DNA of 64,000 nt, taken from positions 83,233,757 through 83,297,756 of the forward strand of contig NC_077238.1 in the NCBI RefSeq assembly GCF_947179165.1, written 5' to 3'. How positions within the stretch are numbered: position 1 is the stretch's first letter; every line of letters starts with the position of its first letter. The DNA comes from Solanum dulcamara. Taxonomy: Eukaryota; Streptophyta; Magnoliopsida; Solanales; Solanaceae. The notes beneath the pieces are model-generated. The model ran no database searches. It had not been told where the DNA came from and saw only the letters and a program-made list of their open reading frames with translations. Position numbers and translations under genes: made by a program. Of this stretch, positions 38,941-54,100 are shown piece by piece.

Positions 38941-39570
38941 GCCATGGATCGTGCCGATGTAGCACGTACTGATCCTCGAATACCTATGGAGGGTCCCATG
39001 ACGGTCTCAAAGAAAAATCGATCGAAACTCAGTTCACTAAAATATTCATGGGCAATGAGAAAATCGCCTAATTGCGCTTGTACGACCCCTAAATACTATG
39101 AATGCGTCGTGGATCATGCTGACGACGCACGTACTGATCCCTCGGGTACCTACGGAGGGTCCCATAACGTATTCGAAGAAAAAAATCAATCGAAAGCCAG
39201 TTCACCAAAATAGTCATGGGCTAACACAAACGAAAAATGAGTAAATCGCCTAATTCCGATAGTGCGGCCCCTAAATGCTATGAATGCGTCGTGGATTGTG
39301 ACGACGCTGCACGTAGTGATCCCCTAGTAACTACAGAGGGTCCCATAATGGTTTCGAAGAAAAATCGACCGTAAGCCAATTCATCAAAACATTAATGGGC
39401 TAATACACACGAAAAAAATGAAAAAATCGCCTAATTACGCTTGTGCGGAACCTAAATGCTATGAATGTGTCATGGATCGAGATGACGCTGCACGTACTAA
39501 TCTCCTGGATACCTACCCGGAATGGTTTAGAAGAAAATCGATCGAAATCTAGTTCACCAAAATATTTATC
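38941..39570. repeat. Satellite zone B: CpG-rich monomers
   Basis: About 3.5 units with GCGTCGTGGATCGTGACGAC-like cores, GCACGTACTGATCCC, TACGGAGGGTCCCATAACGG and CGAAGAAAAATCGATCGAAA, joined by the shared ATGGGCTAACACACACGAAA box. CpG density is visibly higher than in zone A. One unit near 39046 has lost the box. Confidence 0.85.
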
Positions 39571-42500
39571 AACCCGGTCCTCGGCACCTAAAAAATCCAT
39601 GGGCTAACACTCACGAAAAACTGGCAAAATCGCCTAATTCCTATTCCGTTAACAATAAAATGCTCCTAAACCCCTCTAAAGCGTCGCCTAGGCTACTGGA
39701 ATAGTTCCCTAGGTCGTTACGGACGCTACTATGGAAGAATCTAAGAAAATTCGACCCGAACCTCCGGCACCTAATAAATTTGTGGGCTAAAACACACGAA
39801 AAACTGGCAAAATTGCCTAATTCCTATTGCATCACTAATAAAATACTCCTAAACACCTCTAAAGCGCTGCCAGGGCTACTGAGTCGTTCCACAGGTCGTT
39901 ACGGACGCTTCTATAGAATAATCCAAGAAATTTCGACCCGGACCCCCGGCGCTTAAAAAATACATGGGCTAACACACATGAAAAACTGGTAAAATCGACT
40001 AATTTCTATTGCGTCGCCAATAAAATAATCCTAAACCCCTCTAAAGCGCCGCTGAGGCTACTGGAGTTGATCCCAAGATCGTTAAAAAAGCTACTATGGA
40101 AGAATCCAAAAAAATTCGACCAGAGTCCCAACACCTAAAAATTTTGTGGGCTAACACTCACGAAAAACTGGCAAAATCTCCTAATTCCTATTTTATCACC
40201 AATAGAATGCTCCTACACCCCTCTAAATTGCCGTTGGGGCTACTAGAGTAGTTCCCTAGGTTGTTATGGACGCTACTATGGAAGAATCCAAGAAAATTTG
40301 ACCCGGACCCTCGGCACCTAATAAATCTGTGGGCTAACGTACACGAAAAACTCGCAAATTTGCCTAATTGCTATTTCATGACCAATAAAATGCTCCTAAA
40401 CCCCTCTAAAGCGGCGCCAGGGCTACTAGAGTCGTTCCCCAAGTCTTGAAGGATGCTATTATGAAAGAATCCAAGAAAATTCGACCTGGACCCCCAGCAC
40501 CTAAAATATCTGTGGGCTAACACACACGAAAATCTGGTAAAATCGCCTAATTCCTATTGTGTCGCCAATAAAATGCTCCTAAACCCCTCTAAAGCGCCGC
40601 CAGGGCAACTAGAGTCGTTCCCCAGGTTGTTACGGACGCTTCTATGGAAGAATCAAAGAAAATTCAACCCGTACCCCCGGCGCCAAAAAAATTCGTGGGC
40701 TAACACACGAAAAACTTGCAAAATCGCCTAATTCCTATTGCTTCGCCAATAAAATGTTCCTAAACCCCTCTAATGCGCCGCCGGGGCTACTAGATCATTA
40801 CCTAGGTCATTACGGATGCTACTATGGAAGAATCCAAGAAAATTCGACCAGGACCCCCGGCACCTAAATAATCCGTGGGCTAAAATACACGAAAAATTGG
40901 CAAAATCATCTAATTCCTGTTGCGTCGCCAATAAAATACTCCTAAACCCCTCTAAAGCACCACCGGGGCTATTGGAGTCGTTCTCCAGGTCGTTACACAT
41001 GATACTATAAAATAATCTAAGAAAATTCGACCTCGACCCCCGGCACCTAAAAAATCTGTGGGCTAACACATACGAAAAACTGGCAAAATTGCCTAATTCC
41101 TGTTGGGTCGCGAATAAAATGCTCCAAAACTCCTCTAAAGCACCGTCGGGGCTACTAGAGTCATTCCCTAGGTCGTTACGGGCGCTACTATGGAAGAATC
41201 CAAGAAAATTCGACCCGAACTCCGGCACATAAAAAATCCGTAGGCTAACACACACGAAAAATGGGCAAAATCGCCTAATTCCTATTGTGTCGCCAATAAA
41301 ATACTCCTAAACCCCTCTGAAGTGCCGCCGGGGCTAATGGAGTCGTTCCCTAGGTCGTTACGGACGTTACTATAGAAGAATCCAAGAAAATTCGCCCCAG
41401 ACCCCGGCACCTAAAAAATCTGTGGGCACACACGAAAAACTGGCAAAATCGTCTAATTCTTATTGCGTCGCCATTAAAATACTCCTAAACCTCTCTAAAG
41501 CTTCGCCGGGGTTACTGGAGTCATTCCCTATTCGTTACGGACGCTACTATGGAAGAATCCAAGAAAATTTGACCCGGACCCCTGACACCTAAAAAATCTG
41601 TGGGCTAATGCACATGAAAAACTAGCAAAATCACCTAATTTCTATTGCGTCGCCAATAAAATGCTCCTAAACCCTTCTAAAGCACCGCCGGGGCAACTGG
41701 AGTCGTTCCCTAGGTCATTACGGATGCTACTATGGAAGAATCCAAGAAAATTCGACCCAGACCCCCGGCACCTAAAAAATCCAAGGGCTAAAATACACAA
41801 AAACAGGCAAAATTGCCTAATTCCTATTGCGTCGCTATTAAAATACTCCTAAACCTTTCTAAAGCGCCGCCGGGGCTAGTGGAGTCGTTCCCCAGGTCGT
41901 TACAGACGCTACTATAAAATAATCCAAGAAAATTCGACCTGGACCCCCGACACCTAAAAAATCTGTGGGCTTATACACACGAAAAACTGGCAAAATTGCC
42001 TAATTCCTGTTGCATCGCCAATAAAATGCTCCTAAACTTCTTTAATGCTCTTTCGGGGCACTAGGGTCATTCCCTAGGTCGTTACGGACGCTACTATGGA
42101 AGAATTCAAAAAAATTCAACCCGGACCCCAGACACCTCACAAATCCGTGGGCTAACACACACGAAAAACTGGCAAAATGGACTAATTCCTATTGCGTTGC
42201 CAATACAATGCTCCTAACCCCCTCTAAAGCGCCACTGGGGCTACTGGAGTCGTTCCCAGGTCATTCCGGATGATACTATGAAGAATCCAAGAAAATTCGA
42301 CCTGGACCCTCGGCACCTAAAAAATCTGTGGGCTAACACACAAGAAAAACTGGCAAAATTGCCTAATTCCTATTTCGTCGCCAATAAAATGCTTCTAAGC
42401 TCCTCTAAAGCACCACCGGGGCTACTGGTAGTCGTTCTCCTAGGTCTTTACGGACCCTACTATAAACGAATCCAAGAAAATTCGAACTGGACCCCCGTCA

Positions 42501-43005
42501 CCAAAATAATCTGTGGGCTAACACACACGAAAAACTGGCAAAATTGTCTAATTCCTGTTGCATCACCAATAAAATGTTCCTAAACCCCTCTAAAACACCG
42601 TCGGGGCTACTGGAGTCATTCCCCATGTCGTTACGGATGCTACTAGTGAAGAATCCAAGAAAATTCGACCCGGACCTCCGCATCTAAAAAATTCATGGGC
42701 TAACGCACACGAAAAACTGGCAAAATTGCCTAATTCCTATTGCTTCGCCAATAAAATCCTTCTAAACCTCTCTAAAGCGTCGCCGGGGCTACTGAAGTCA
42801 TTCCCTAGTTCGTTACATACGCTACTTTTGAAGAATCCAAGAGAATTCGACCTGAACCTCCGGCACCTAAAAAATCTGTGGGCTAACACACAAGAAAAAC
42901 TTGCAAAATTGCCTAATTCCTATTGCATTGCCAATTAAATACTCCTAAACCTCTCTAAAGAGCCGTCAGGGCTACTGGAGTCGTTTCCATTGTCATTACG
43001 GACGC

Positions 43006-46000
43006 TTCTATAGAATAATCCAATATAATTCAACCCGGACCACCGATGCCTAAAAAATACATGGGCTAAAAGACACGAAAAACTGGCAAAATCGACTAAT
43101 TTCTATTGCGTCGCAAATAAAATGCTCCAAAACCCCTCTAAAGCGCCACTGGGGCTACTGTAGTCGTTCTCTAGGTCGTTATGGACGCTACTATGGAAGA
43201 ATCCAAGAAAATTTGACCCGAACCCCCGACACCTACAAAATCCGTGGGCTAACACACACAAAAAACTGGCAAAATCGCCTAATTCCTATTGCATCGCTAA
43301 TAAATTACTCCTAAACCCCTCTAAAGTGCCACCAGGGCTATTAGAGTCGTTCCACAGGTCGTTATGGACGCTTCTATAGAATAATCCAAGAAATTTCGAC
43401 CCGGACCCTTGGCGCCTAAAAAATACATGGGCTAACATATACGAAAAACTGGTAAAATCGATTAATTTCTATTGCGTCGCCAATAAAATGCTTCTAAACC
43501 TCTGTAAAGCGCCGCTGAGGCTACTGGAGTCAATCCGAGGGTCGTTACGGAAGCTACTATGGAAGAATCCAAGAAAATTCGACCCGGAGTCTCGACACCG
43601 AAATATTCTGTGGACTAACACTCACGAAAAACTCCGGCACCTAAAAATTTCGTGGGCTAACACACATGAAAAACTGGCAAAATTATATAATTCCTATTGC
43701 ATCGCCAATAAAATCCTTCTAAACCTCTCTAAAGCATCGCCGGGGCTACTAGAGTCATTCCCTAGTTCGTTACGGATGCTACTATTGAATAATCTAAGAA
43801 AGTTCGACCTAAACCTCCAGCACCTAAAAAATCCGTGGGCTAATACACACGAAAAACTGGCAAAATTGCCTAATTCCTATTGCATCGCCAATAAAATACT
43901 CCTAAACCCCTCTAAAGAGCCACCGGGGCTACTGGAGTCATTTCCCAGATCGTTATGAACGCTTCTATAGAATAATCCAATATAATTAAACCTGAACCAC
44001 CGACGCCTAAAAAATACATGGACTAAAACACACGAAAAACTGGCAAATCGACTAATTTCTATTGCGCCGCCAATAAAATGCTCCTAACCCCCTCTAATGT
44101 GCCTCCGGGGCTACTGGAGTCGTTCTCTAGGTCGTTAAGGATGCCACTATGGAAGAATCCAAAAACATTCAACCCGGACCCCTGACACCCAAAAAATCCA
44201 TGGGCTAACACACACGAAAAATTGGCAAAATTGCCTAATTCCTATTCTATCGCCAATAAAATCCTTCTAAACCTCTCTAAAGCATCGCCGGAGCTACTAG
44301 AATCGTTCCCTAGTTCGTTACGGACACTACTATGGAATAATCCAAAAACATTCGACCTGAACCTTCGGCACCTAAAAAATCTGTGGGCTAACACACACGA
44401 AAAACTTGCAAAATTTCTTAATTCCTATTGCATCGCCAATAAAATACTCCTAAACCCCTCTAAAGATCCACTGGGGCTACTGGAGTCGTTCCCCAGGTCG
44501 TTACGGACGCTTCTATAGAATAATCCAATATAATTCAACCCGAACCACCGGTGCCTTAAAAATACATGGGCTAAAAGACACAAAAAATTGGCAAATCGAC
44601 TAATTTCTATTGCGTCGCCAATAAAATGCTCCTAAATCCCTCTAATGTACCTCCGGGGCTACTGGAGTCGTTCCCTAGGTCGTTACGGATGTTACTATGG
44701 AAGAATCCAAAAATATTCGACCCCCGACACCCAAAAACTCCGTGGGCAAACACACACGAAAAACTGGGAAAATTGCCTAATTCCTATTGCGTCGCTAATA
44801 AAATGCTCCTAAACCCCTCTAAAGCACCACTGGGCTACTGGAGTCTTTCCCCAGGTCGTTACGGACGACTCTATGAAAGAATCTAAAAAAATTCGACCTG
44901 GACCCCGACACCTAAAAAATCCATGGGCTAATACACACGAAAAACTAGCAAAATCACCTAATTCCTATTGTGTCGCCAATAAAATACTTCTAAACCCCTC
45001 TAAAGCACTGCCGAGGATACCGGAGTCGTTTTCTAGGTAATTACGGACGCTACTATGGAAGAATCCAAGAAAAATTCGACCCGGACCCCCGGCACCTAAA
45101 AAATCCGTTGTCTAACATACACGAAGAACTGGAAAAATCGCCTAATTCCTATTGTGTCGCCAATAAAATTCTCCTAAACCCCTCTAAAGCGTAACTAGGG
45201 ATACTGGAGTCGTTCCCCGGGTCGTTACGGACGATACTATGGAAGAATCCAAGAAAATTCGACCTGGACCCCCGGCACCTAAAAAATCTGTGGACTAACA
45301 CACACAAAAAACTGGCAAAATCGCCTTATTCCTATTGCGTCGCCAATAAAATGCTCCTAAACCCCTCTAAAGTGCCGTCGGGGCTACTGGAGTCATTCCC
45401 CAGGTCGTTATGGACGCTACTACGGAAGAATACAAGAAAAGTCGACCCAGCCTCGGCACCTAAAAAATCAATGGGCTAACACTCACGAAAAACTGGTAAA
45501 ATCGACTAATTTCTATTGCGTCGCTAATAAAATGCTCCTAAAACCCTCTAAAGCGCCGCCGAGGCTACTGGAGTCGATCCAAGGTCGTTACGGAAGCTAC
45601 TATGTAAGAATCCAATAAAATTCGACCCGGAGTCCCGACATCTTAAAATTCTATGGGCTAATACTCACAAAAAACTGGCAAAATCTCCTAATTCCTATTG
45701 CATCGCTAATAAAATACTGCTAAACCACTCTAAATCGCCGCCAGGGCTACTGGAGTTGTTTCCCAGGTCGTTACAGACGCTTCTATAGAATAATCCAAGA
45801 AAATTCGACCCGGACCCCCGGCGCCTAAAAAATACATGGACTAACACACACGAAAAACTGGCAAAATCTTCTAATTCCTATTGTGTCACCAATAAAATAT
45901 TCTTAAACCCCTCTAAAGCGCCGCCGGGGATACTGGAGTCGTTCCCTAGGTCGTTACGGATGCTTCTATTGAAGAATCCAAGAAAATTTGACACGGCCCC

Positions 46001-47430
46001 CGGCACCTAAAAATTCTGTGGGCTAACACTCACGAAAAATTGGCAAAATCTCCTAATTCCTATTGTGTCACCAATAAAATGCTCCTAAACCCCTCTAAAG
46101 TGCCGTCGGGGCTACTAGAGTCGTTCCCTAGGTTGTTACAAATGCTACAATTGAATAATCCAAGAAAATTCTACCCAAACCTCCGGTACCTAAAACATCC
46201 GTGGGCTAACACATACGAAAAACTGACAAAATTGCCTAATTCCTATTGCATCGCCAATAAAATATTCCTAAACCCTTCTAAAGCGCCGCCTGGGTTGATG
46301 GAGTCATTCCCCAGGTCGTTACAGACGCTTCTATAGAATAATCTAAGAAAATTTGACCCGGACCCCCGACGCCTAAAAATACATTGGCTAACACACAAAA
46401 AACTGGCAAAATCGATTAATTTCTATTGCGTCGCCAATCAAATGCTTCAAAACCTCTCTAAAGCGCCACCAAGACTACTCGAGTCGATCCCAAGGTCGTT
46501 ATGGACGCTACTATAGAAGAATATAAGAAAATGTAACCCTAACCTCCAGAATCTAAAAAATCCGTGGGCTAACATACACGAAAAACTGGCAAAATTACCT
46601 AATTACTATTGCATCCTTAATAAAATGCTCCTAAACCCCTCTAAAGCGCCGTCGTGGCTACTGAAGTCATTCCCTAGGTCGTTACATACGATACTATGGA
46701 AGAATACAAGAAAATTTGACCCGGACCCGCAGCACCTAAAAAATCTGTGGGCTAACACACACGAAAAACTGGCAAAATTGCCTAATTCCTATTGCGTCGC
46801 CAATAAAATACTCCTAAGCCCCTCTAAATTGTCGTCGGGGCTACTAGAGTCGTTCTGCAGGTCGTTACGAATGCTTCTATAGAATAATCAAAGAAAATTC
46901 AACCCGGATCCCTGGCGCCTAAAAAATACATGGGCTAATACACACAAAAAACTGACAAAATCGACTAATTTCTATTGCATCGCCAATAAAATGGTCCAAA
47001 ACCCCTCTAAAGCGCCGCCGAGGCTACTGGAGTCAATCCCAAGGTCATTACAGATGCTACTATGGAAGAATTCAATAAAATTCGACTCAAAGTCCGGACA
47101 CCTAAAAATTTTGTGAGCTAACACTCACGAAAAACTGGCAAAATCTCCTAATTCCTATTGTGTCACCAATAGAATACTTTTAAACCCATCTAAAGCACCG
47201 TCGTGGCTATTGGATTTATTCCCTAGGTCGTTACGGACGCTACTATGGAAGAAGTAGGGAAATTCGACCCGAACCTCCGGCACCTAAATAATCCGTGGGC
47301 TAACACACACGAAAAATTAACAAAATTGCCTAATTTCTATTGCATCGCCAATAAAATACTCCTAAACCCCTCTAAAGCGCCGTTGGGGCTACTAGAGTCG
47401 TTCCCCAGGTCGTTACAGATGCTTCTATAG
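43006..47430. repeat. Trimeric higher-order repeat within zone C (about 548 bp)
   Basis: The diagnostic TTCTATAGAATAATCC (in place of CTACTATGGAAGAATCC) recurs at 43006, 43372, 43963, 44511, 45781, 46329, 46875 and 47423. The last four are 548, 546 and 548 apart and 43963-44511 is 548, that is three monomers. The next monomer after it often carries AATCGACTAATTTCTATTGC; the preceding one carries its own variants. One spacing (591) includes a 43-bp relic monomer near 43632-43674. Confidence 0.85.
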
Positions 47431-50400
47431 TATAATCCAACATAATTCGACTCGTACCCCCGGCGCCTAAAAAATACATGGGCTAACACACACGAAAAAC
47501 TGGCAAAATTGCCTAATTACTATTGCGTCGCCAATAAAATGCTCCTTAACCCCTCTAAAGCGTCGCCGTGACTACTGGAGTCATTCCACAGGTTGTTACG
47601 TATGATACTATCGAAGAATACAATAAAATTCGACACGGAGCCGCGGCACCTAAAAACTCTGTGGGCTAACACACACGAAAAACTGGCAAAATTGCCTAAT
47701 TCATATTGACTCGCCAATAAAATGCTACTAAACCCCTCTAAAGCGCCGTCGGGGCTACTGGAGTCGTTCCCTAGGTCGATACAGATGCTACTATGGAAGA
47801 ATCCAAGAAAATTCAACCTGGACCCCCGACACCTAAAAATTTTGTGAGCTAACACACACGAAAAACTGGCAAAATCGTCTAATTTCTATTGCGTCACAAA
47901 TAAAATGTTCTTAAACCCCTCTAAAGTGACGCCGGGGCTACTGGAGTCATTCCATAAGTCGTTACTGACGCTACTATGGAAGAATCCAAGAAAATTCAAC
48001 CTGGACCTCCGGCACCTAAAAAGTCCGTGGGCTAACATACACGAAAAACTCGAAAGATCGCCTAATTCCTATTGCGTCTCCAATAAAATGCTCCTAAACC
48101 CCTCTAAAGCGCCACCGGAGCTACTGGAGTCGTTCCCTAGGTCGTTACGGACGCTACTATAGAAGAATCCAAGAAAATTCGACCCAGACCACCTGCACCT
48201 AAAAACTCCGTGGGTTAACACATACGAAAAACTGGCAAAATCTCCTAATTTCATTTGCGTCGCCAATAAAATGCTCCTAAACCCTTCTAAAGTACCGCCG
48301 GGTCTACTGGAGTCGTTCCCTAGGTCATTACAGACGCTACTATGGAAGAATCCAAGAAAATTCGACCCGAACCCCCGTCTTCTAAAAAGTTTGTGGGCTA
48401 TCACCCACGAAAAACTAGAAAAAATTGCCTAATTTCTATTGCGTCTCTAATAAAATGCTCATAAACCCCTCTAAAGCGCTTCCGGGGCTACTGGAGTCAT
48501 TCCCTAGTCGTTACGGACGCTACTATGGAAGAATCAAAAAAAATTCGACCCGGACCCCTGATACCTATAAAATCCCTAGGCTAACACACACGAAAAACTA
48601 GCCAAATTGCCTAATTCCTGTTGCGTCACCAATAAAATGCTCCTAAACCCCTCTAATGCGCCTCCGGGGCTACTGGAGTAGTTTCCTAGGTCGTTACGGA
48701 CGCTACTATAGAAGAATTCAAAAACATTTGACTCGGACCTCCGACACCTAAAAAATACATGGGCTAACACACACGAAAAACTGGCAAAATCGCCTAATTA
48801 CTATTGCGTCGCCAAAAATGCTCATAAACCCCTCTAAAGCGCCGTCGTGGCTACTGGAGTCATTCCCCAAGTTGTTACGTACGATAATATGGAAGAATAC
48901 AAGAAAATTCAGCTTGGACCCGCAGCACCTAAAAACTCTGTAGGCTAACACATACGAAAAACTGGCAAAATTGCCTAATTCCTATTGACTCGCCAATAAA
49001 ATTCTACTAAACCCCTCTAAAGCGCCGCTGGGGCTACTGGAGTTGTTCCCAAGGTCGTTACGGACGCTACTATGGAAGAATCCAAGAAAATTCGACCCGA
49101 ACCTCCGGTAACTAAAAAATCTGTGGGCTAACATACACGAAAAACTGGCAAAATCATCTAATTTCTATTGCGTCGCCAATAAAATACTCCAAAACCCCTC
49201 AAAAGTGACGGCGGGGCTACTGGAGTCATTCCATAGATCGTTACTAACGCTACTATAGAAGAATCTAAGAAAATACGACCCGGATCTCCGGCACCTAAAA
49301 ACTCCGTGGGCTAACATACACGAAAAACTAGAAAAATCGCCTAATTCCTATTGCGTCTCCAATAAAATGCTCCTAAACCCCTCTAAAGCGCATCCGGGGC
49401 TACTGGAGTCATTCCCTAGTTGTTACAGACGCTACTATGGAAGAATCAAAAAAAATTCGACCCGGACCCCTGACACCTAAAAAATCCCTGGGCTAACAAA
49501 CACGAAAAACTAGCCAAATTGCCTAATTCCTGTTGCGTCAACAATAAAGTGCTCCTAAACCCCTCTAATGCGCCTCCGGGGCTACTAGAGTTGTTCCCTA
49601 GGTCATTACGGACGCTACTATGGAAGAATCCAAAAATATTTGACCTGGACCTCCGACACCTAAAAAATACATGGGCTAAAACACACGAAAAAACTGGCAA
49701 AATCGCCTAATTCCTATTGCGTCGCCAATAAAATGCTCTTAAGCCCCTCTAAAGCGCCACCGGGGCTACTGGAGTCATTCCCTAGGTCGTTACGGACGCA
49801 ACTATGGAAGAATCCAAGAAACTTCGACCCGTACCCCTGGCATCGAACAAATCCGTGGGCTAACACACACGAAAAACGAGCAAAATTGCCTAATTCCTAT
49901 TGCGTCGCCATTAAAATGATCCTAAACCCCTCTAAAGCGCCGCCGGCGCTACTTGATTCGTTCCCTAGGTCGTTACGTATGATACTATGGACGAATCCAA
50001 CAAAATTCGACTCGGACCCCCGGCACCTAAAAAATCCGTGGGCTAACACACACGAAAAACTGGCAAAATTGCCTAATTCCTATTGCGTCGCCATTAAAAT
50101 GCTCCTAAATCACTCTAAAGCGCTACTGGTGCTACTGGAATTGTTTCCTAGGTCGTTACGAACACTACTATGGAGGAATCCAAGAAAATTTGACCTGAAC
50201 CCCGGCATCTAAAAAATCCGTGGGCTGATACATACAAAAAACTGGCAAAATCACCTAATTCCTATTGCGTCGCCAATAAAATGCTTCTAAACTCCTCTAA
50301 AGAACCACCGGGGCTACTGGAGTCGTTATCTAGGTCGTTACAGATGCTACTATGGAAGAATCCAAGAAAATTTGACCTGGACCCCCGACACCTAAAAAAT

Positions 50401-50449
50401 CCGTGGGCTAACACACATGAAAAACTGGCAAAATCGCCTAATTTCTATT

Positions 50450-51150
50450 TCATTGCCAATAAAATGCTCCTAAACCCCTCTAAAGCACCACCGAGGCTAC
50501 TGGAGTCGTTCCTTAGGTCGTTAAGAATCCAAGAAAATTTGCCCAAAACCCCCGGCATCTTAAAAATCCGTGGGCAAACACACATAAAAAAATGGCAAAA
50601 TTGCCTCCGCCAGGGCTACTGGAGTCGTTTCCTAGGTCGTTACGGACGCTACTATGGAAGAATCCAAGAAAATTTCGACCCAGACCCCAACACCTAAAAC
50701 ATTCGTGGGTTAACACACACATAAAACTGGCAAAATTGCCTAATTCCTATTGTGTTGCCAATAAAATGCTCCTAAACCTATCTAAAGCGCCACCGGGGCT
50801 ACTGGTGTCGTTCCCTAGGTCGTTATGGATGCTACTATGGAAGAATCCATGAAAATTCAACCCGAATCTCCGACATCTAAAATATCTGTGGGCTAACACA
50901 CAAAAAACTGGGAAAATTGCCTAATTTCTATTATGTCGCCAATAAAATACTCCTAAACCCCTCAAAAGCGCCATCGGGGCTACTGGAGTCATTCCCTAGG
51001 TCGTTATGGACGCTGCTATGGAAGAATCCAAGAAAATTCGACCCGAATCTCCAGCAACTAAAAAATCTGTGGGTTAACACACACAAAAAACTGGCAAAAT
51101 CGCCTAATTACTATTGCGTCGCCAATAAAATACTCCTAAACCCCTCAAAA
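50450..51150. repeat. Satellite block duplicated at 54220-54920 (shared twin deletions)
   Basis: Both blocks carry CGTTAAGA(A/T)TC(C/T)AAG (loss of about 16 bp) followed by TTGCCTCCGCC (loss of about 48 bp), then TAAAACTGGC, ACTGGGAAAAT, CGCTGCTATGG and AATCTCCAGCAACTAAAA in the same order. The offset is 3773 at the deletion and 3775 at CGCTG. Confidence 0.85.
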
Positions 51151-54100
51151 ACGCCGTCAGGGCTATAGGAGTCGTTGCCTAGATCGTTACGGACTCTACT
51201 ATGAAAGAATCCAACAAACATTCAGCAAGGACCCCCGACACCTAATAAATCTATGGGCTAACAGACATGAAAAACTGGCAAAATTGCCTAATCCCTATTG
51301 CGTCGCCAATAAAATGCTCCTAAACCCCTCTAAAGTGCCGCCGAGGCTACTAGAGTCGTTCCCTAGGTCGTTACGGACATTACTATGGAAGAATCCAAGA
51401 AAATTCAACCGGAACCCCGGCTCCTAAAAAATCCGTGGGCTAACACACACGAAAAACTGGCAAAATTGCCTAATTTCTATTGCGTCGCCAATAAAATGCT
51501 CCTAAACCTCTCTAAAGCGCCACAGGAGCTACTGGAGTCGTTCCCTAGGTCGTTACGGACGCTATTATAGAAGAATTCAAGAAAATTCAACCCGGACAAC
51601 CTGCACCTAAAAAATCCGTGGGTTAACACATACGAAAAACTGGCAAAATCGCCTAATTTCTATTGCGTCGCCAATAAAATGCTCTTAAACCCTTCTAAAG
51701 CACCTCTGGGTCTACTGGAGTCGTTCCCTAGGTCGTTACGGACGCTACTATAGAAGAATCCAATAAAATTCGATCCGAACCCCCGGCTCCCAAAAAGTCC
51801 GTGGGCTATCACCCACGAAAAACTAGGAAAAATTGCCTAATTTCTATTGGGTCGCCAATAAAATGCTCCTAAACCCCTCTAAAGCACCACTGGAGCTACT
51901 GGAGTCGTTCCCTAGTCATTACGGACGCTACTCTAGAAGAATCCAAGAAAATTCGACCCAGACCACCTGCACCTAAAAAATCTGTGGGTTAACACATACG
52001 AAAAACTGGCAAAATCGCCTAATTTCTATTGCGTCGCCAATAAAATGCTCCTAAACCCTTCTAAAGCACCGCCGGGTCTACTGGAGTCGTTCCCTAGGTC
52101 GTTACGGATGCTACTATGGAAGAATCCAAGAAAATTCAACCTGCACCCCCGGCATCTAAAAAATCCATGGGCTAACACACACGAAAAATTGGAAAGATTA
52201 CCTAATTCCTATTGCGTCGCCAATAAAAAGCTCCTAAACCCCTCTAAAGCGCCGCTGGGGCTACTGGAATGGTTCCCTAGGTCATTAAGGACACTACTAT
52301 GGAAGAATCCAAGAAAATTCGACCCGAACCTCCGGCACGTAAAACATCTGTGGGCTGACACACACAAAAAACTGGCAAAATCGCCAAATTCCTATTGCGT
52401 CGCCAAAAAATGCTTCTAAACCCCTCTAAAGCACTGCCGGGGCTACTAGAGTCGTTATCTAGGTCGTTAAAGACGCTACTGTGGAAGAATCCAACAAAAT
52501 TCGACCCAGACCCTCGGCATCTAAAAAATATGTGGGCTAACACACATGAAAAACTAGCAAAATTGCCTAATTCCTATTGCGTCGCCAATAAAATGCTCCT
52601 AAACCCCTCTAAAGCGCCACCGAGGCTACTAGAGTCATTTCTTAGGTCGTTACGGACGCTACTATGAAAGAAGCCAATAAAATTCGACCCAAACCCCGGC
52701 ACCTTAAAAATCTGTGGGCTAACACATACGAAAAACTGGCAAAATTGCCTAATTCCTATTGTGTTGCCAATAAAATGCTCCTAAACCTCTCTAAAGCGCC
52801 ACCGAGTCTACTGGAGTCGTTCCCTAGGTTGTTACGGATGCTACTATGGAAGAATTCAAGAAAATTCGACCCGAATCTCCAGATACTAAAAACTTTGTGG
52901 GCTAACACACAAAAAACTGGGAAAATTGCCTAATTCCTATTGCGTTGCCAATAAAATTCTCCTAAACCCCTCAAAATCGTCACCGGGGCTACTGGAGTCA
53001 TTCCCTAGGTCGTTATGGATGCTTCTATGGTAGAATCCAAGAAAATTCGACCTGAATCTCCAGCAATTTAAAAATCTGTGGGCTAACACATACGTAAAAC
53101 TGGCAAAATTGCCTAATCCCTATTGTGTTGCCAATAAAATCCTCCTAAACCCCTATAAAGCGCCACCGGAGCTACTGGAGTCGTTCCCTAGGTCGTTATT
53201 GACACTACTATGGAAGAATCGAAGATATTCCGACCTGGACCCCCGGCACCTAAAAAATCTGTGGACTAACACACACAAAAAAATGGGAAAATTGCCTAAT
53301 TTCTATTGCATCGCCAATAAAATACTCCTAAACCCCTCAAAATCACCGTCGGGGCTACTGGAGTCGTTCCCTAGGTCGTTACGGACGCTGCTATGGAATA
53401 ATCCAAGAAAATTCGACCAGAATCTCCAGCAACTAAAAAATCTGTGGGCTAACACACACGAAAAACTGACAAAATTGCCTAATTCCTATTGCGTCGCCAA
53501 TACAGTGCTCCTAAACCCCTCTAAAGCGCCACCAAAGCTACTGGAGTCGTTTCCTAGGTCATTATGGATGCTACTATGGAAGAATCCAAGAAACTTCGAC
53601 CCGGACCCCCTACACCTAACAAATCCGTGGGTTAACACACACAAAAAACTGGCAAAATCGCCTAATTCCTATTGCGTCGCCAATAAAATGCTCCTAAACC
53701 CTTCTAAAGCGCTTCCAGGGCTACTGCAGTCGTTCCCTAGGTCATTACGGACGCTACTATAGAAGAATCCAAGAAAATTCGACCTGCACCCCTGACATCT
53801 AAAAAATCCGTAGGCTAACACACACGAAAAACTAACAAAATCGCCTAATTCCTATTGCGTCGCCTATAAAATGCTCCTAAACCCCTCTAAAGCACCGCCG
53901 GGGCTACTGGAGTCGTTCCCCAGGTCGTTACAGACGCTACTATGGACAAATCCGAGAAAGTTCGACCCAGACCCTTAGCACCTAACAAATCCGTGGGTTA
54001 ACACACACAAAAAACTGGCAAAATCACCTAATTCCTTTTGCGTCGTCAATAAAATGCTCCTAAACTTTTCTAAAGCGCCACCGAGGCTACTGTAGTCGTT

